A stretch of 64,000 bases of DNA from NCBI RefSeq assembly GCF_905220365.1, contig NC_061141.1:4347501-4411500 (forward strand), read 5' to 3'. The notes beneath the pieces were generated by a model, which had not been told where the DNA came from, did not search any database, and worked only from the letters and a program-made list of their open reading frames with translations. Source of the stretch: Vanessa cardui (taxonomy: Eukaryota; Arthropoda; Insecta; Lepidoptera; Nymphalidae). Shown in pieces: positions 1 to 9,650 of the stretch. Every line of letters starts with the position of its first letter. The first letter of the stretch is position 1. The position numbers were made by a program, and so were the translations under genes.

Positions 1-816
1 GTTACTCTACTTATTGATTTGGAGATGTTAATTTTTAATATTTATCCTATAATTGCAACTTCAGGTGGATGAATAATTGAACACTAAACAACATTGTTAA
101 GACAAAAAAAAAGATTACTTAAGATGAGACATCTCAATTCAAGACATCTCATTCATTAGATTAGACTGGTAATATTCCGTTGTGGGTTTAAAATAATAAG
201 TATTTTAAAAAGAGAAACTAAGCCGATTTATTTTTGTCAAATAAATGACAAAGACCCCTAAATACTACACCCACAAAGAATGATATGATTATCACAAATT
301 ATTTTCAAGACATTCGATCGAACCAATAGTTAAAAATATCCAGACATCAAATATACGAAAATAGTAATTTAAGAAAGAAAATAAATGTTAAATAAATGAC
401 TTTTTCCCCAGCAGATGCAGACTCTACTGGAAAGGATTACTTGGACAAAAAAAAAAATACAAAAAAGCAAAGTTTTTCTCTGGTCAGGGTATTTTCTTTT
501 CCGAAACGTTGGTAGTGTTTAATTAGTAAGTTTTGAGTTGCTTCTTTATTGAATAAAGGAATTTCAGTTCGAGTTTTAAGTTTCAGTGCCTAAAAATAAA
601 ATGTGGATCTGCCTTTGCCAGAACGAAGCGGTCGTTGTTTTGATGACAAAGAAAAATTCAGGGTCAGTCACAGCAGCAAACATAACTGTAGTACTGAGAA
701 ACGGTAATAAACTATATTCTTACAGTATTGTAGCTACGCTTGGTGAATCTTATTCACTCTTGCGAAGCGTAAAAGTACTGGCAAATAGCTTTGAAAAAGG
801 TTACATAGGGTAGGCG
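1..816. other. AT-rich sequence, no gene seen
   Basis: No exon with convincing borders is visible. A 75-codon open frame at 586-813 starts with GTG, lacks an acceptor or donor at sensible places and resembles no family I know. Confidence 0.5.
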
Positions 817-1017
817 TAGCTATCGTGGGCCAGGGTCCCGGAGTTCAGAGGCCCCTCTAAACTAAACCTTAAGCTTCTGAAGCTAGAAAAACATGCCCTG
901 CGAACTAGATTTCTTATTTGGTATCTATAATTTAAAATTTTAAAGGGTAAATATAAGTTAAAGAGCTCGATTATTTTTCTATGCACCGGGGCCCTTCCTC
1001 ACCTAGCTATGCCACTG
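817..1017 (+). mobile_element. hAT-like non-autonomous element, family J copy 1
   Basis: The right end reads TAGCTATGCCACTG, the reverse complement of CAGTGGCATAGCTA, and the left end has GGCGTAGCTA. Related copies lie at 9858-10020 and 46517-46597. Shared internal blocks include CCCGGAGTTCAG and TATGCACCGGGGCCC. The CAGTGGCGTAGCTA-type terminal repeat is typical of hAT elements. The first bases of the left terminus are degraded, and no clean 8-bp target duplication is seen. Confidence 0.6.
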
Positions 1018-1255
1018 CACACAGGTGATGAAAGTTTATGAAAGTTACTTGTATTTGACTGAACGCGTATTAATTACGATAATTATATACTACAATGTCG
1101 ACGTGACCAGAACTTAGACAATTTAATTATATTATTTATATAATTAAATTTTCTAAGTATCCTGAGATGTAATTCCAAGTATTTACAACTAATTAAGCGA
1201 TATCTGACACAAGAAACCATTTTACGGGCGTTTGGTTCGGTACTATGTAACTCAC

Positions 1256-1512
1256 TTTACACCGTGAAGGGATCCCTCATAGAGGAATTGTTTGAACCCT
1301 TTCAATACCTCCCTTAACCACAGTTTCACGAACAATGTGCAAGCTTCAGTTCGACCGGATGATTTATTGTCATTTTTCTTATTTCTTAACACTTCAGGAC
1401 TAATGTATTTGAAGTCTTTTATGTAGAAATCTCTTAGATATTGACTGCTCGTTATGTAGTCTTTTCTTTTCATTGTGAAATGCACTTTATTTTTATTATT
1501 AACTTTCGGCAT
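1256..1512 (-). CDS. likely first coding exon of an unknown gene running off the left edge
   Basis: Reading the minus strand, an ATG in a good insect context (GAAAATG) at 1512 opens 85 codons plus two bases. The frame runs into a strong donor, AAA|GTGAGT, at 1255-1250, and the apparent stop TGA lies inside that donor. This is the pattern expected of a phase-2 coding exon rather than a chance ORF. The encoded stretch is basic (several KRK/KNK runs) with a hydrophobic-amphipathic segment near residues 60-80 (FVKLWLREVLKGFKQFLYEG). No signal peptide or family signature is recognised. The next exon would lie beyond position 1, so the first intron is at least 1.25 kb. It could still be a chance ORF; homology to other Lepidoptera would decide. 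Confidence 0.45.
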
Positions 1513-1935
1513 TTTCGTCTTAAGTTTTAATTCGTTTTAAAGTTATTATTACGCGCAGAGAACGCTTGTTGCTTTTGAGTGAGGTTTGAAACTAAATAAA
1601 AGGCACTTCCGCTAATAGCAAGTTGTTTTGCAACTTCCCATTAAATACACATTCAAACGATAAATACTTGTCTTTTCATGGGACTTTATAGAAATGTTAC
1701 TCGTATATAAATACATATGTGTTCTTGAAAACAAAACAAATACTCTTAAATTTAAACCTATATAGCAATAAATATGTGTTTTCAATTAGTATAAATTAAA
1801 TATATAAGATTGAATTCAATGTCATCAAAATATTTATTTCGAGAACAAAAAAGCTATGTACATAATTATCGATAGAAATTTTGCGTTTAAAAGAAAAATT
1901 TCCAATAAAATTGGACCAAACAACTTCTGTCCTAA
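1513..1935. other. AT-rich sequence upstream of the left-edge exon
   Basis: This would hold the promoter or 5'UTR of the minus-strand exon. I see no TATA box with a well-spaced initiator. Nothing else is recognised. Confidence 0.4.
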
Positions 1936-2090
1936 TACGTAGGTCCTGACTAAGATGGTTGGTGGCGAGTTGACAATTTAAGGAATGGTTATTGGTTAAT
2001 ATTTCTTACAATCTTGGGTAGAGCTGACCTCTTACCGTAACCATTTGCCAATTTGGCTGTTTGCCTACCTACATCATGAAATAAAAAAAA
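1936..2090 (+). repeat. family B repeat, old degenerate copy
   Basis: Weak but collinear match to the middle and end of family B: TTGGTGGC, GACAATTTAAGGAATGG, TTAATATTTCTTACA, and an A-rich end near 2085. It sits directly before a second, younger copy. Confidence 0.5.
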
Positions 2091-2100
2091 CAAGACTTTT

Positions 2101-2345
2101 AAGCCCATCTGGGTAGGTACCACCCACTCATCAGTCATTCTACCGCTAAATAACAGTACTCAGTAATGTTGTGTTTCGGTTTGAAGGGTTAGTGAGCCAA
2201 TGTAACTACAGGCAAAAAGGACATAACATCTTAGTTCCCAAGTTTGGTGGCACATTGACGATGTGAAGAATTGTTAATATTTCTTACAGCGTCATTGTCT
2301 ATGGGTGATGGTGACCACTTACCATCAGGCACTGGTTTGTTCCTT
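2101..2345 (+). repeat. family B repeat, partial copy
   Basis: Begins at CCCATCTGGGTAGGTACCACCC and runs through GTTCCGGTTTGAAGGGT-like, AACTACAGGC, ACATAACATCTTAGTTCCCAAG, and TTAATATTTCTTACAGCGTC to the CCATCAGG block. The usual A-rich end is lost. Confidence 0.8.
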
Positions 2346-2801
2346 CCTCATGAAGGATGAAGAGTCATAGACTAAAGAATGAGGGTTACAACAGATCTAT
2401 GGAAATTTCGAGAAACAAAGACGCGGGAAAGTTCGCGTTTTATATAAAGCGTAGTTTTATATTAAAGTGCAATTGACAAGTAATACATTTCAATGCACTT
2501 AACACTATTGTGGTTATTTAAACACCCTTACATTAAACTGTTTAATGTACTATTAAACCACCCACCGACCCACCGGCCCACTAACTTTTCCTAATGATTG
2601 CTACAGTTATGTGAGTATGTGAAGTGTGTCACTTGAGGGTCAGTAATGAAATGGAAATGTCTTTTTTTAATGTATTAGGAACGTAAAACGATTGATGAGG
2701 CCTTGTCTTATTGTTAATAAATGTAAAATGAAATATAATAGTTGAAGAGCCACGCTTTGGTCAAGGTCTGACTTTTCTCAAATCACAAGAGACAATTACG
2801 A

Positions 2802-2885
2802 CGTGGTGGCACAATATGTTCCATACCTTGTCCTCAAAGGGAGAAGAGGCCTTAGCCCAGCAGTGGTAAATTTACAGGCTGGTAA
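2802..2885 (+). repeat. SINE family A, 3' fragment
   Basis: Matches only the tail of the family: GTGGCACAATATGTTCC, a GAGAAGAGGCC-type block and CAGCAGTGG...TTTACAGGCTG. The tRNA-like head is absent. Confidence 0.75.
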
Positions 2886-3757
2886 TGTTATATAATAGAG
2901 TTCGCTTGCAGTAAATTTCACGACACTGTTCTTATCTAGGTATTAGGCAGAATGATATATATTATAAGTACATAGGTTTTATCTTCAACTTCGAAATATA
3001 ATCTTTTACTTTTCCGGTAAAAAAGTCTCATTTACGCGATCTCGACTTTTTTGAAAATAGATTAATTTAAGTATTCATATTTTTTGTTTTACAATTTTTT
3101 TTTATAAAATACGTTAAATATATGAAAAGTATCAAAACTATAGTGTTCTCTATATAGACCTGAAACCGTATGAAGTCGAATGCTCACATTACAGGAAGAA
3201 AGGATTAAACACATATTGGAAGAAAACTTCATTAGATGCATTATTTATTTTTCACTTTCATTAATTTAATTAATACATTTTAGTCATCACATATTTCATA
3301 AATTTTTTTCTGATATATTTTACACGAATGAATGAATGAATGAATATTTTTAGACATTAAAATGACACGCTTAGGCAATAAATCATTTAATAAAAATGAA
3401 ACAAAAGGATGTTATTTATATAAATATTGTAAATACGAAAGAAAATCTTGCTAGATCCTCTTTCACAACTAAACCTATCTGAATTTCATAACATTTTATA
3501 TGACTCAAACCTAAATCCTGAAGGACATATGCTACAATTTATGTGACAAATAAAACAAGAAAAACCGCGGGCGAAGACACGTTGTACATAAATAGACTAT
3601 ACGTTTCATATTCATTAGACTTTCAAGTTTGATTGATTTAAAGAAAATTGACATTTTAATCATATTTAATACTAACTAGATGCCCGTCCCGACTTCGCAC
3701 AGGTCAAGCAAGGATTTCACACCATACTTTAAATTATAATGATATATCTACATTGTC
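2886..3757. other. AT-rich sequence with short repeat scraps
   Basis: Contains a short (GAAT)n run at about 3327-3346 and, at 3678-3715, an ACTAGATGCCCGTCCCGACTT scrap resembling the start of a common lepidopteran interspersed element. No coding exon is seen. Confidence 0.5.
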
Positions 3758-3935
3758 TGAGATGGCCCAGTAATTAGAACGCGTGCATCTTAACCGATGA
3801 TTGCATGTTCAAATATAGGCAACCTTTTTATGTGCTTAATTTGTGTTTACAATTCATCTCCTTCTAAGGTGAAGGAAAACATCATGAGGAAACCTACATG
3901 TGACAAATTACTTTAATTTCTTTGTTGGTCTGGAA
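3758..3935 (+). repeat. SINE family A, copy truncated by a family B copy
   Basis: Starts CTGAGATGGCCCAGT with the tRNA-like head and a decayed B box (ATGTTCAAATATA). It continues to the GAAGGAAAACATC...GAGGAAACCTACATG block and then switches abruptly to family B at about 3936. Confidence 0.8.
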
Positions 3936-4195
3936 AGGTACCACCCACTTCATCAGTTATTCTACCGCCAAATAACAGTACTCAGTATTGTTGTGTTCCG
4001 GTTTGAAGGGTGAGTGAGCCAGTGTAACTACAGGCACAAGGGACATACCATCTTAGTTCCCAAGGTTGGTGGCACATTGACGATATAAGGAATAGTTAAT
4101 ATTTCTTACAGCGTCATTGTCTATGTGTGATGGTGACCACTTACCATCAGGTGGCCTATATGCACGTCCGCCAACCTGCAACATAAAAAAAAATC
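3936..4195 (+). repeat. family B repeat
   Basis: Collinear copy from GGTACCACCCACTTCATCAG to CGTCCGCCAACCTG, ending in an A-rich tail at about 4184-4192. Confidence 0.85.
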
Positions 4196-4300
4196 TACCG
4201 CCAGACAACTTCAGCAGCTGCAGATACTTCGTAATATTGTTTTCCGGTTTGACGGGCGAGTAAACTACACACACAGTGTAACTACAGGCACAAGGGACGT
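4196..4300 (+). repeat. family B repeat, internal fragment
   Basis: A diverged second fragment with TACCGCCAGACAAC, TTCCGGTTTGACGGG and GTGTAACTACAGGCACAAGG, placed head-to-tail after the previous copy. Confidence 0.6.
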
Positions 4301-4440
4301 TTTTTTAATGACATAGGTGGCAAACGAGCAGGAGGCTCACCTGACAGAAAGTGACTACCACCGCCCATGGACATCTGCAACACCAGGGGGATTGCGGGTG
4401 CGTTGCCGGCCTTTAAGAAAGGGCAACATACATACATATA
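4301..4440 (+). repeat. interspersed repeat, family F
   Basis: A T-rich start followed by GGTGGCAAACGAGCAGGAGG, CACCGCCCATGGACATC and GCGTTGCCGGCCTTTAAG. I recognise this block as a frequent lepidopteran interspersed repeat. A very degraded relative may lie near 46042-46110. Confidence 0.65.
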
Positions 4441-5337
4441 ACGTAACATCTTAGGGCTCAACGTCCTGACGCAATGGCGATTCCGAAATCTATATATATA
4501 AAAATGAATTGCTGTTCGTTAGTCTCGCTAAAACTCGAGAACGGCTGGACCGATTAGGCTAATTTTAGTCTTGAATTAATTGTGGAAGTCCAGGGAAGGT
4601 TTAGAAGGTGAGTAAGTATGATAAAAATGCTAGGAAAATAATAAAAACAACAACTTTGTTTTTCCTTAGAAATAGATTTATTAGAGAATTATCTTTGATT
4701 TTCTATGATTATCGATGTTAGACAATAAAACATTGATGTTTTAAAATTTATTTTGCATTATTTAAATCATCGTTACATCTATTTTCCGAATTTATATATA
4801 TAAAAATAAGTGGTATTTTCGATGTCACTTTATAACTGAAGTTTGGGCTCACCTATTCAAACCAAATTTTCAGGAGTTGTTCGGACTATTTAGTAGATGG
4901 TTTATGTGAAGTTTGCACAAAATCGGTCGAGTGGTTCGTCATTTATCACATTTTTTGTAACAAATGAATTCAATAAATGGCGGGTCGTTTTGTTAATGGA
5001 GATTTTTTAGACGGGGAACTGTGCTATCAAAATAAAACTATTAGTATTAATTAAAAATGAGTACACTCATCCACCAGTTTCAATAGGTAATACGTATTAT
5101 TTCAATTTATTATTTCCAAAAAAAACATCTAAATGTACAGCGTGTGCATTTATTTTCATGTCTAAATATGCAGAATAAAGGTTAGTTCCATGAATTTTTA
5201 TTCGTATCAATTGATAGTTCGTCCACTAGCACAAAATTATATCTCGAGATGTGGTAAACTATATCATCAGTACATCGTTGATATGTATGCCCAAATAGAA
5301 ACTGACCGTCCTAATTTTAATCGTTAACCAAGCAAAA

Positions 5338-6040
5338 TTAAGATCCAAAGAAAATATTCATTTGCAAGATACTATAGTGAATGATACTAATGTAAATGAC
5401 ATCGGGCGATTGACTATATTGCCATCTTCGTTTATTGGTTACCCACGGCATATGAACGAATATGCACAAGACGCAATTTTTTAAGTACGAAAAATGGTCG
5501 ACTGGATCTGTTCATTACGTTTACATGTAATACGCAATGGGATGATATTAAAAACAATTTATTTGAAGAACAGTCGACAACTGATCGTCATGAAATAACA
5601 GAACGTGTTTTTCGACAAAAATTGAAAGCACTTATGGATTTAATTGTAAAATTATGTATATTTGGAGAGGTGCAATATGTATTCCACTGAATAGCAACAG
5701 AGGGGATTGCCTAATGCACATGTATTAATTTGCCAGTTCCTTAAAATAACTCCGGATCAAATTGATAACGTTATATCAGCTCCAGATCAACCTCTTGATC
5801 TATAGTTATTTCACGTTGTCGTTAAAATATGATACATGGTCCATGCGGTGAGCTACATATGAGTTCGTTACCACTATTTCTCGAATTTAATAATTTCTTC
5901 CAGTCGCAAAAAAAACGCAGACGATAAACCATTACACGCAGCGAAACTGTGGTCCCGTGTGGTCCCATTTTAATTTTATCCAATTCAATAATATCCAAAA
6001 CAATCCAACAAAAATTCTGATGATGGTATTCATATGAAAA
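5338..6040 (+). pseudogene. Helitron replication initiator (Helitron-like N domain), broken
   Basis: Pieces in different frames match the N-terminal domain of Helitron Rep/helicase proteins. At about 5413 the frame reads ILPSSFIGYPRHMNEYAQDA, and after a frameshift it reads LFITFTCNTQWDDIKNNLFE from about 5508. This is followed by DRHEITERVFRQKLKALMDL and FGEV, then, after more breaks, a stretch matching ITPDQIDNVIS and IHGPCG. The order matches the family. Stops and frameshifts are numerous, and no helicase motifs could be found. In intact elements this protein nicks DNA for rolling-circle transposition. Confidence 0.75.
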
Positions 6041-6479
6041 CCACATAAGTATTAAATTTGCATTATGCATGTGCGCGATAAATAGGTAAATAACTCAAAA
6101 TCACGCCAACCAATTTTTATGATTCTTTTTTTATTAGAAAGGATATACTTAAGGGTACTGTTATCTGTTAAGGGGTGAAAGTTTGGTTAGATTCTGAGCA
6201 TGGGATCCAAAGTAACGAAACTCTTCAATTCTGAGGACCACGCTAGCGACACTTGGCGGAATCTCATATGGTTTATTTGGATATTTTAGTTAGTTAGTTA
6301 TTACAAGTAACACAAGTCATATTCGAATATGATAAATCAATGCAACTCCTAAACAGCTTACAGCGAGGATGCGATAGGTGGATTATTGTCCTTAGTAAAA
6401 TTTGAATGTGCTTACGTTCGTTGCTGCCTTTCAACATGATGTATGACCATATGATGTACGACATAAATTACTTCTTTTG

Positions 6480-6790
6480 AAAAGTTTTTTACTAAGGTCA
6501 ATTAAATAAATAAATAAGAGACAACATCACATGCATTACTCATCAGAGTAATGCATGTGATTGGGATCACCCAATGTAAGTAGCTAAAGCACTGTGTTAT
6601 GGAAAGTCAGAAGTAAATACGGTACCACAAGCACCCAGACCCGAGACAACGTAGAAAACTAATGATAATCTACATCGACTCGGCCGGGAATCCAAACCGG
6701 GGCCCGCGGAGTGGCGTACCCATGAAAACCGGTGTACACACCGCTCGAACACGGAGGTCGTCATAATTGGAGTCGGTATCAGCTCTTGGC
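6480..6790 (-). mobile_element. SINE family C copy 1, with internal fold-backs
   Basis: On the minus strand it has the tRNA-like head (GACGACCTCCGTG, B-box region GGTTTGGATTCCCGG), the GTCTCGGGTCTGGGTG block and an AT-rich (TTTA)n end at 6504-6516. Compared with the other copies, the region next to the tail contains two inserted perfect palindromes, at 6527-6560 and 6560-6575. The copy lies within the Helitron. Confidence 0.8.
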
Positions 6791-7357
6791 TGGCTTGGTT
6801 TTATACGATAAAATACTGACTCGATAACAACAACAACAAGAACAATAATTGTAACTACGTTAATATAATTATATAATCGAAAATCGACTTTCGAGTACTC
6901 TAATGTTTTTCATTTTTTTTTACTTAGGAGGACCCTAATAAATATTTTGAATACGCAATTATTTTTATTACTCTTTAGTGCATATTAATTTGTTTTAAAA
7001 TATCGTTTTGTTTGAAGTCGGTTTTTCTTTTTGTTAAAATTTTTATTTATTTAAGTATCTAATTGTTGTGACGTGACTATTTTTGAACAATATAAATCAG
7101 ACAATATTTTTAAAATATTATAAGCAACATCACAAAATATTGATAGTGTCGTTTTTAATGTAAGTATCAGTTATTTAATGTTACTGTTAGATCACCAGAG
7201 TCGCTGCGTGCAATGGTTTCTATGCGCATCACATTTGGACTATTTAAGTATTTCGATTATGGCAGTACGAAGTTTGCCGGGTCAGCTAGTAGTTAATATT
7301 TGTCGCAGTACCCAATTCAATAGGTTGTATACATTGCCAAGTCATTTTAAGTATAAT

Positions 7358-7615
7358 TTGACGACCTGCGTGGTCGAGTGGTGTGTACACCGGTTTTCAT
7401 GGGTACGCTACTTCGAGGTCCCGGGTTCGATTCCCGGCTGAGTCAATGTAGATTATAATTAGTTTTCTATGTTGTCTCGGGTCTGGGTGTTTGTGGTACC
7501 GTCGTTACTGCTGATTTTCCACAACACAAGTGCTTTAGCTACTTACATTGGGATCAGAGTATAATGTATGTGATGTTGTCTCATATTTATTTATTATTTA
7601 TTATTATTATAATAT
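7358..7615 (+). mobile_element. SINE family C copy 2
   Basis: The tRNA-derived head contains an A-box-like TGGTCGAGTGG and a B box GGTTCGATTCC. It is followed by a body block TTTTCTATGTTGTCTCGGGT...GATTTTCCACAAC, and CTTACATTGGGATCAGAG, with a TTTATTTATTATT tail. Four copies in the window share this layout. It is not a functional tRNA gene because the acceptor stem cannot be closed. Confidence 0.85.
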
Positions 7616-8370
7616 AAAGAAAACTATTGATACAATAACTAAATGGTGATTTATAGCTACAAAATAATTTGAATAGGACTTGGCTTCTATGAGATCTCAA
7701 AACTTTTTACGAAGGACTGCATCGAGAGACTTGGCATTTTTTTACATTTTATGTTTTTTGTGGGATTTGTTATTTATTTTGACAAAGTTTCAAAGGAAAC
7801 TTGAATTAGGTATATTAAAGTTGTCGGTATTTATTGTAGTTGTTTTTTTTTTTAAACGTAATGTTTATTCTAGCTTATCTATAAAAGATAAGAATTTTGG
7901 GAGATACTAAAGATTTCTTGTTTATTTTTTTGGGCAAAGTTTTATAGTTATAGCGGTTTTCATTTCAATATTAATGTCAAATGGTCACCACCTACAGACA
8001 GACCTACGGATAATTTATAAAAAAATGTTGATTTATGCCCACAACTACTAATTGAATTGTAATGATTTTCAATAATTACGGTATTTAGGCGTTTTAGTAG
8101 AAGATAACATTTTTTTACAATAGGTTGGCAATTATTAGTAAATACTTTTTGTTTCTAATTCTTTCTCCATATCTTTTAACGATATAGTACGAATCGTTCT
8201 AATAAATTGTCTTACGTAATTTGTTAATATAATATGTCGATGTCAACTCGGGTCATTGACAGATGATAAGGATAAAACTTTTGGGGATCAAATACCACTT
8301 GAGAGTTAGAATAGTTTAAAGAAAATATTACTTTCAAAATAAATTACTCAGGATTTTATTTAAAACTTTA
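7616..8370. other. AT-rich sequence, no gene seen
   Basis: Holds one chance ORF at 7680-7910 rich in F and L encoded by T-runs. No splice or promoter context is convincing. Confidence 0.45.
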
Positions 8371-8700
8371 TCTGTGCCCGCAACTTCGTGCGTGTTTGAA
8401 TTTAACAAAAAAAGTTAATTTAAATAAAACTAGTTATAACGGATTTTAATCGCGTATATTAATTATTTTTGACATCCCGACGTTTCGAGCACTTTACAGC
8501 GTTCGTGGTCATGGGTGGACTGTCTATTAAATGTGTCATAATCGCGAAAATTTAAGACAACAAAAAAAGTTAATGTTTTAGCTTAAGTTACTATTTGTTT
8601 CATCAGCTATCTGCCAGCGAATTTCTCGTAGAAATCGGTAAAGCTGTTCCAGAGATTAGCCGAAACAAACAGATAGAAAGAAAATTATTAAATAAATGTT
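8371..8700 (+). repeat. interspersed repeat split by a later insertion
   Basis: The outer repeat begins CTGTGCCCGCAACTTCGTGCG and resumes after the insertion with CCAGAGATTAGCCGAAACAAACAGA. I recognise both as parts of one abundant lepidopteran interspersed element. It is interrupted at 8420-8558. Confidence 0.6.
8404..8574. mobile_element. 139-bp retroposed element with 16-bp target-site duplication
   Basis: The 16-mer AACAAAAAAAGTTAAT occurs at 8404-8419 and 8559-8574, flanking 139 bp that contain ATCCCGACGTTTCGAGCACT and AGCGTTCGTGGTCATGGGTG. The long exact duplication indicates insertion by target-primed reverse transcription or a similar mechanism into the outer repeat. Confidence 0.75.
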
Positions 8701-8839
8701 ATTATAGTATATATACATATGTATTGAGTAAAAAGGCCGTATTTTAATATTACAAACAGACACTCCAATCTTATGATATGTAAAGATAAATAGTTAAATA
8801 TATAATTTTAAAAGTTAAAATAACCAATTAATAATAGAA

Positions 8840-8938
8840 ATCATCATCATCATCAGCCCGTTTTTGTCCACTGCTGGACATAGGCCTCTCCAAGTACACG
8901 CTACTGTGGACTTTCTCCGGCTACTCGCATCCAGCATT
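8840..8938 (+). repeat. LINE-associated fragment (CATCATCAT / GTCCACTGCTGGACATAGG)
   Basis: Reads (ATC)n followed by AGCCCGTTTTTGTCCACTGC and TGGACATAGGCCTC. I recognise the same block near 41524-41620; it is a frequent lepidopteran LINE-derived end. Confidence 0.6.
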
Positions 8939-9589
8939 TAATAGAAAATTAAATAAATAATAAAACTTAATTGATAATACATTGATGTAATCATAAATCA
9001 ACTGAAATGACATAATTATAGTGTATAAAATATTTAATTTCTGGTCATTTTAAGTACTCTGGTAATACAATTAAATATAAATTATTCATAACGAAATCCC
9101 ACTCAAAAAGATTAACTTGTTTTATAAAGTATCAAGATTATAACGGCGCTCTATATTCTAATAGCATCACATGTAAACATACACTCTACTATATGTAACT
9201 TTTATATACTAGCTGACCAGTTACTAACAAATTACGTTCAATTTACTCGTGCTATTGTGTGTAATTATTAGGTAAAGTAATTCTTATTTAATTATTCCAT
9301 CTTTAGTTTCGTTTTTTAAATATACATATGTGTGTAATACGTGTATATATTTTTTATGTGTGTGTTTTGATTAATTAAATATGGAGATAACTTTTTAGTG
9401 ATTTGTTTTTTAATAAATTGCTACCTACACATTGCGAATTATACTTTTATTGCCACAGATAATTTTTGAGGCAAAAAGTATTTGTTTTCAATTCGAAATA
9501 TAAACTAGCTATTGGGTGTTCCAATTTTAAATAATTTTATATTTTAATTGAACGGTAATACTACAATTTGTGTGTTTATAATTCCAGAT

Positions 9590-9650
9590 ATGGCTTCTTC
9601 GGGTAGAATTGTGTTTTCCTTGGTGATACTGTTATCATTAGTGTATAAAT
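9590..9650 (+). CDS. Ly6 gene, coding exon 1 (signal peptide)
   Basis: ATG at 9590 follows ATTCCAGAT; the exon ends in AAAT|GTAAGT (phase 1). It encodes the first 20 residues, nearly all of the signal peptide. Confidence 0.85.

Larger units (their letters stand above)
4489..7289 (+). mobile_element. Helitron, near full length, degenerate
   Basis: The 5' end is TC followed by TATATATATAAAAATGAATTG after a host A. The 3' end is a small stem-loop (GGCA...TGCC) followed by GGGTCAGCTAG and a host T at 7290. These are the expected Helitron features: 5' TC, 3' hairpin plus CTAG-type end, and insertion between A and T. A broken Rep/helicase-type coding region lies inside (5338-6040), and SINE C is inserted at about 6480-6790. 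Stretches between are AT-rich and scrambled, so some internal rearrangement is likely. It cannot be autonomous now. Confidence 0.65.

Noticed and set aside
586..813. 75-codon plus-strand ORF
   Set aside because: GTG start, no splice or promoter context, partly overlaps the edge of a hAT-like element.
4053..4274. 73-codon minus-strand ORF
   Set aside because: It is the antisense of family B repeats and recurs in several other copies.
7360..7445. tRNA gene
   Set aside because: A and B box motifs are clear, but the sequence continues as the SINE C body, the acceptor stem cannot pair, and four copies share the same flanks.
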